Shown: one piece after another, positions 59,259 to 64,000 of the stretch
How the letters are laid out: each line of letters begins with the position of its first letter
Position numbering within the stretch: the first letter of the stretch is position 1
From: Diphasiastrum complanatum
Taxonomy: Eukaryota > Streptophyta > Lycopodiopsida > Lycopodiales > Lycopodiaceae
Reading direction: 5' to 3'
Length of the DNA: 64,000 bases
Assembly: GCA_029204225.1 (NCBI GenBank)
Contig: CM055101.1
Location: 43,611,546 to 43,675,545 of the forward strand
The notes under the pieces: generated by a model
What the model was told of the DNA's origin: nothing
Seen by the model: only the letters and a program-made list of their open reading frames with translations
The model's database searches: none
Position numbers and translations under genes: made by a program

Positions 59259-60572
59259 ATGTGGATCTGTCACCAGAATGTTCCGCTCAGGACGAGAAAT
59301 TCAAAGCAGCCCAAATTTTCAACTTCTGATATAGTCCGATACAGGGACGAAAAGCTAAAGCATGTAGATTTATGGTCATCAGGAACATTGTATCCTATTG
59401 ATCCATGTTCATTGCAACATCCAGATTTTCATTCGGTGAGTCAGTTAATAATCTATATGTGTCATGGTAAAAATGACCTTTTGGGTTACTGTGAGAATTT
59501 GATGCTCTATGGAATGCACATTCAATGCAAAGAATACATTATTTGGAAGAGGAATCAAGGAAAATATCAAAGGAGTGCGAAGAAAAATCTACAAAGATTA
59601 AAAAATTGTTTGGATGAAAATGAGATGCTCAAGGAGGAGATCCAAAGGTAAAAAATCTTCTTTGTATCATTATACAACTAATAATGATGAGATAAAAATT
59701 GCATTTCAATCCATGCGTATCTCATATCCGTCTCTTGTAAAAGATATGAATGTGCTCAACAGAAAGGTTCGAAGCAACAAGAGAAAAAGACTGGTAAACA
59801 AGGATATATGTGATCTATCATCCAGAGGAGGTCATAGAAAAAGACGAATCCGTGCATTCAAGTAAGTTATAGCTTATTTGGTATTGAATATTGCTTGAAC
59901 TTTTTGATTCATTCATAATTATTGGAGGATCTAAAGCTTGAAGATTTTTATCAAATTATTCTGGCAAACAATCTAAGGTTCAATACACGGTTTGGAAAGA
60001 AATTATTGCAGCAACTCAAGGTTTTGAAAAAGAAGGTTCTACTCGTATACACAAAGTAGGAGTTTGGAAAAAGTTAGACAACATGGTGAAATACTTAAGA
60101 AAAGATAAATTTTCAAATACTGATGTACAAATGATACAGAAAACAACCAATGAATTTGTGGATGCAGTTTAAAGTGCATGGGGTGTTGATCATATAACAC
60201 ATTATATGGTAAGATTTTGATTTTACACTACGATAGACAAATATGTGCAATTAAATTAGATACTTTTGGTACTGATTTAGATTATGTTTTTATGACATGC
60301 AGCACATATTACGACATCATTCGACATTCTTTACAAGAAATAGTGGAAGTCTTAGCATATGGTCATCGTAAGGAATGGAAAAATATCATTGGCAAACAAG
60401 AGCGGCATTTCATAAAAGTACACAACATGGTGGGACTAGCACGAAAAACAGCTATATACTACAACTTTTTCAATGGTTTTACAGAAGAATCCAAATTCGT
60501 CATAATACAAAATCGACGGATTATAAAAAATTTCAAAAAGCATACAAATTTATACAAGCTAGTAGGCTATAG
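59259..60572 (+). pseudogene. Spliced transposase-like gene with QGxEK C-terminal domain (unclassified)
   Basis: Four exon blocks are readable. 59259-59647: charged, ending in a helix (NCLDENEMLKEEIQR) before a GT. About 59690-59861: QSMRISYPSLVKDMNVLNRK, very basic, before GTAAGT. 59942-60208: VQYTVWKEIIAATQGFEKEG, VWKKLDNMVKYLRKDKFSNT and AWGVDHITHYM, before GTAAG. 60303-60572: HILRHHSTFFTRNSGSLSIW, WSS(stop)GMEKYHWQ, then LFQWFYRRIQIRHN. The last two join in phase. ITHYMHxLxxH, GSL and the WSSxGMEK site match a family of uncharacterised proteins, common in invertebrate genomes, with ITPYxHxLxxH...FSxQGxEKxN and thought to be transposon-encoded. Two stops (60171 and 60369) are both TAA where CAA (Gln) is expected; at the second site Gln is the conserved residue. 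Superfamily not settled; a KDZ-type element is one possibility. Confidence 0.55.
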
Positions 60573-60773
60573 ACACATAATAAAATTTTGTATATTGAAT
60601 AAAAATATTTACAACGTACAATTCAGCAGTATCTAATCTGCTTCCGATATTTTCTCCAATGAAAGTTGCAACTTAGAATCATACAACAAGTTTCTTCTTT
60701 CGTATGGATCCAATAGCTCATAGGTTTCATGCTTACTCAGATCAACGTAAGCAACATACAATGCAAAATGAGA

Positions 60774-61620
60774 TTATCTGAGCATGGAATTCACTGGTCC
60801 ATATCCTAAAATTTTAACCGCAATAGTTTTCTTTACAAAAATTATTTTATGCACCTTATTGAAATTATGTCCTCCAAGAAAATGAGACAGTGCCTTGATT
60901 GCCATAATCATAGTTTTACCATGTTGATGAAACTTTGAATGGGCAACACTTATCTCATTATTCTTGAAGGACTTTAGATAGTGCCCCAGTGCATGATCTC
61001 TTGAAAATTCTCCAGCATTGTTTCCTGAAATGTTAAAAAACAAAGTAAGCTCCAGTATATAATCTGACATAACAAATCTACTAGTACTTGATAAGATACA
61101 AAAACTTACGCATTCGGCTTTGTCTTCCCTGATTACTGTCTCTCCATCAATACTATGTCCACCTTTTGATGTCAATATTGTTGGTGAATAGACACTTGGC
61201 TGTGGAAAACCAAGTTGACTTTGAGTTCTAAGAAACTCCTCCTCAGAAGGTAGATCATCTTCTTTGTTGCGCATTTCCTCCACAGCCATTTTCAAACAAT
61301 CTTTCCATGAATAAAACTTATCATTATGTACATCGTCAACACCAGGGAGAAGATTATCAGCATCAAAATCAATTATATCCGAAAATTCATCAAGCTCTTT
61401 GTTCAGAATGCAAAGAGTCTCAACTTCAGTGAAGTAAAAAAAATTCGATATATCCGATATTGTCAAAAAAGAATTATTATCTATATTATAAGTAGGCAAA
61501 GTGATCAAAGATTTATCAGAAGGAGAAAGAGTAGTGGGTGTTCTAGGGCCTATAAACGTAGCCCTATTTCGAGCATGATCAAAATCAGAACAATCCTCTT
61601 GATGATGGATGCATCAAAAC
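60774..61620 (-). pseudogene. Convergent gene of unknown function
   Basis: The minus strand is open from about 61620; first ATG at 61508 (MITLPTYNIDNNSFLTISDI). It encodes an acidic domain (ELDEFSDIIDFDADNLLPGV, MAVEEMRNKEDDLPSEEEFL) to a GTAAGT donor after DKAEC (about 61109). A TTTCAG acceptor near 61027 opens exon 2: EFSRDHALGHYLKSFKNNEI, SVAHSKFHQHGKTMIMAIKA, ending GYGPVNSMLR with a stop at 60774. As drawn, the exons are out of phase, so either a small indel or a missed splice site is present. I do not recognise the family. The exon 2 pattern has a faint Alba-like look, not enough to call. It points toward the gene at 59259-60572 with about 200 bases between their 3' ends, so both may belong to one element. 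Confidence 0.45.
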
Positions 61621-62190
61621 CCAAGAGTTTTTTAAATATTTTCTTGGCACCCATAATCCATTATCATCTGTCTTGTTGAATAGATGTATAGAGTCGATTG
61701 AAGAGCACGGCTTCCTTGATGGTGCCATTCGTAATTTGCATGCAAAAATTTGAAACAATGAACTATGAATCTGAAAATTTGCATAGACAAAAAGCCATGA
61801 ATCTGAGAAAAAGTGTTGGCAAAAATTTGAAACACTGATCTATTTGGCGCCACAAATTAACTTTGGTTAACCCTGTTAACCATGATTTGACAATGCATAT
61901 ACATTAATGGTACATCGATTTTCTCATCTCAACCATCTGTCATATACATTTTCAATATTTTTGGGTCTCTTCGAGCAGTGATGAGCTGGAAGGGCAGGCC
62001 TAATCAACCAATAGCATTTCCACATGCTGCCCGACGAAACAACAATATATTTAAAAAGTTTTTATTTTATTTATATTTGGAAAATTCTATGTTACGTAAA
62101 ACCCCGAAGCTAAGGTTTCAATTGGTCCACATGGCAACAAAAATAAGAAAAAAAATCAAAAAAACATATTTTTTAAAGGCCCTCGTCGGG
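61621..62190. other. Unassigned sequence
   Basis: A short phrase 'gcaaaaatttgaaacaatga / ggcaaaaatttgaaacactga' occurs twice near 61741 and 61819. No supported coding sequence. Confidence 0.3.
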
Positions 62191-62199
62191 TTCTAAGTT

Positions 62200-62544
62200 T
62201 CTCTAATGTGTCGCAGGGCCTAAATGTCAAGTTAGTGAATAAAGTTGGGTTTCCCTCCAATTTGGATGGTTCTCACACTTTTTTAAATTTGAATAATTAG
62301 GGAGGTAGAAATGGACCAATAGGATTCAAAGGCCAGGGTCCTCCTCTCTATTATAAAAAGGGACCAACTCGAGTTCCTACACATGTTCATTTCCTCATTT
62401 CAATAAAGCAGATTGGTTCTCCTCAGAAAGGGATTGATGAATGTCCTTGCTCTCTATCACTTTTTCTCCATCTCTCATGCTTTCTTTGGTTTTTGCTTAT
62501 TGTTGTCTTGGATTCAAGCTAGGCGAGGAAAGAAACCCACTACA
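62200..62544 (+). repeat. 5' LTR of short gypsy-type element, truncated
   Basis: Direct repeat with the right LTR over about 62210-62505 versus 63529-63814 (for example 'gggcctaaatgtcaagttag' and 'gaccaactcgagttcctaca'). It ends AACCCACTACA before the PBS. Its 5' part is missing compared with the right copy. Confidence 0.8.
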
Positions 62545-62548
62545 ATTT

Positions 62549-62566
62549 TGGTGCCGTTGCTGGGGA
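62549..62566 (+). promoter_or_regulatory. Gypsy primer-binding site
   Basis: TGGTGCCGTTGCTGGGGA, two C-to-T changes from the canonical TGGCGCCGTTGCCGGGGA. Confidence 0.85.
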
Positions 62567-63358
62567 GCTACGCCAATTTTTCAGTTTGCAGCATGTTTGT
62601 TGGATGGTTAGCTTGCATTTAGGCATCTTGGTCTTGGCATGCTAGGGTTAGCTTTGCATTATGGATGTGATTTGTGAGAGTTATGTCCAAAAACGTTCAA
62701 AAAATGAGTGGTGAATGTATTTTTTGTTTTTTAATTTTTTGCTTCTTTTTTATTCAATTTTTTTTCCTATTTTCTGTTCCTTATAATTCAATCTGAATAG
62801 GTAGGATTGTAGAGCATTGAAAGGGCTTTCTTTCCGTTTAATTGATTTTGAATTCCGTTTAATATTGAGCAAGTTACATTTTTTTGAAATTGGCAACAAA
62901 ATTTTATAAACTTGTCAAAAACCAGAAACTTCCAGATTTTTGTATTTCTTTTTTTGCCCTATTTGATTCATTTTTCGCCCTACCTTTTATTCTCTGTAAT
63001 TCCATCTGAATAACTAAAGTTGTAGCATTGAAAGTGCTTTTTGGAGATATAATTTTTATTACATTTCATTAAGTAATGAGGAAGTTACAAATTTTTTAAA
63101 ATATAAAAAAAAAAAAAAAATTATGTGACCTTGTCATTAGCTTCAACAATGTCATTGCTAGCAGGTGCACCTATCTACAAGTATCAACATCAACAAACAT
63201 TATCTTGGAATCTTTTTTTGGATGGTGTCGACTACCCATTTGGCAATGAACAAGGTTATCATGAATGGCCACCGGACCCATATGGCTATTATTGAAAATT
63301 TGCATTTAAGCTTCGAGGAAGGTGTCGTGGGACTGCCACCAGTTTTGGTGGGGGATAC
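62567..63358 (+). other. Very short interior of LTR element, with polypurine tract
   Basis: About 790 bp with no gag or pol motif. A possible gene-like scrap (GVDYPFGNEQGYHEWPPDPY) at about 63225-63290 may be a gag C-terminus. GGTGGGGGATAC at 63347-63358 is a good polypurine tract directly before the 3' LTR. Two A/T homopolymer runs are near 62750 and 63105. Confidence 0.65.
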
Positions 63359-64000
63359 TGTTGGAGGGTTTGCGGATCCCAAGGCAACCCTAACCCTAGT
63401 TAATAAGTGAGAGGGATTTGGCACCCTGCGTATGTAAGTCCAGCCCGATGATTACATAGTTATTTGATTAGTTACAAGTCAATAAAAGGACTTTAGGCCT
63501 TTTTGCGGGACTTTTAATGTTGCGGGGCCTAAATGTCAAGTTAGTAAATAAAGTTGGGTTTCCCTCCAATTTGGATGGTTCCCACACTTTTTTAAATTTG
63601 AATTATTAGGGAGATAGAAATGGACCAATAAGATTCAGAGGCCAGGGTCCTCCTCTCTATTATAAAAAGGGACCAACTCGAGTTCCTACACATGTTCATT
63701 TCCTCATTTTAATGAAGCAGATTGGTTCTCCTCAGAAATGGATTGATGAATGTCCTTGCTCTCTATCACTTTTTCTCCATCTCTCATGCTTTCTTTGGTT
63801 TTTGCTTATTGTTGGATCTGAATGTTATTGGGATTGTATGTTATTATATTTTTTATGAGAGAGAAAGGGAGAGAGAGAAAGAGTAAGCTATTTCTATTGT
63901 GGATTGTAGTGTTAATGGATCGTAGTGTTAATAGATGTGTAGTGTTAATGTTTAGGGTTAATGGATGTTAGTGTTAGATTTGGATCCTCCATTCATGTTG
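63359..64000 (+). repeat. 3' LTR, running off the window
   Basis: It starts TGTTGGAGGGTTTGCGG after the polypurine tract. It contains the block shared with the left LTR, then a GA-rich patch and short tandem repeats (63906-63983). The end is outside the window. Confidence 0.75.
63906..63983 (+). repeat. About 16-bp tandem repeat, TAGTGTTAATGGAT type
   Basis: Roughly five degenerate units of 'gtagtgttaatggat'. A related phrase ('gatggatgttaatagtatg', after a GA-rich run) occurs at 1640-1755 at the other end of the window. Confidence 0.7.

Noticed and set aside
59340-59500. NADAR-like pattern (PDFHSVSQLIIY) in the first block of the 59.3-kb gene
   Set aside because: The resemblance rests on a few positions and lacks the expected N-terminal SNFYP core; not enough to name.
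60774-61030. Alba-like fold in the second exon of the convergent gene
   Set aside because: The helix-strand rhythm is suggestive, but the conserved Gly and basic loop of Alba are not in place.

Overview
The window looks like repeat-dense intergenic DNA from a large-genome land plant. It carries Ty1/copia, Ty3/gypsy, CACTA (TNP2/DUF4216), hAT and LINE sequence, plant-type retroelement primer-binding sites, and one plant-specific NAC transcription factor gene with the usual three-exon layout. I see no tRNA, rRNA, CRISPR array or bacterial-type operon. A fern or gymnosperm would fit, but the species cannot be fixed from this sequence. Nearly every mobile element is broken by stops, frameshifts, internal deletions or nested insertion. 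The NAC gene is the only likely host gene, and it too has odd features.

Region by region: 1.0-3.9 kb holds two clusters of a palindromic GCGTGGATTATCCACGC-type repeat flanking a spliced minus-strand gene of transposon type. 5.2-8.0 kb holds a spliced plus-strand gene ending in a SET-like domain, with two very long (GA)n tracts in its introns. A decayed CACTA transposase and its DUF4216 partner follow at once (8.4-12.3 kb). 12.4-13.4 kb has copia scraps. 13.5-16.0 kb (plus) and 16.4-19.5 kb (minus) are two gypsy 5' halves (LTR, PBS, leader, gag) meeting tail to tail. 23.1-25.3 kb is a decayed hAT transposase. 26.8-28.3 kb is the NAC gene, followed by a perfect 19-bp inverted repeat near 29.05 kb.

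29.6-46 kb is a copia graveyard. It includes RNase H scraps, an internally deleted copia (30.7-32.3 kb), an LTR at 34.9-35.6 kb, a copia with both LTRs but no integrase (36.6-41.4 kb), and an oppositely oriented copia with integrase but no reverse transcriptase (42.2-45.3 kb). The last one inserted into a second CACTA transposase (45.35-46.58 kb). The same CACTA fragment is cut on its other side by a gag-only LTR retrotransposon with about 1.15-kb LTRs (46.6-51.8 kb).

52.2-59.1 kb has two more copia remnants and a LINE endonuclease fragment. 59.2-61.6 kb contains two convergent spliced gene remnants. One matches a little-studied transposon-type protein family with a QGxEK motif, and I consider this pair the best candidate for an undescribed plant element. 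62.2 kb to the end is a very short LTR element with PBS and PPT but almost no interior.
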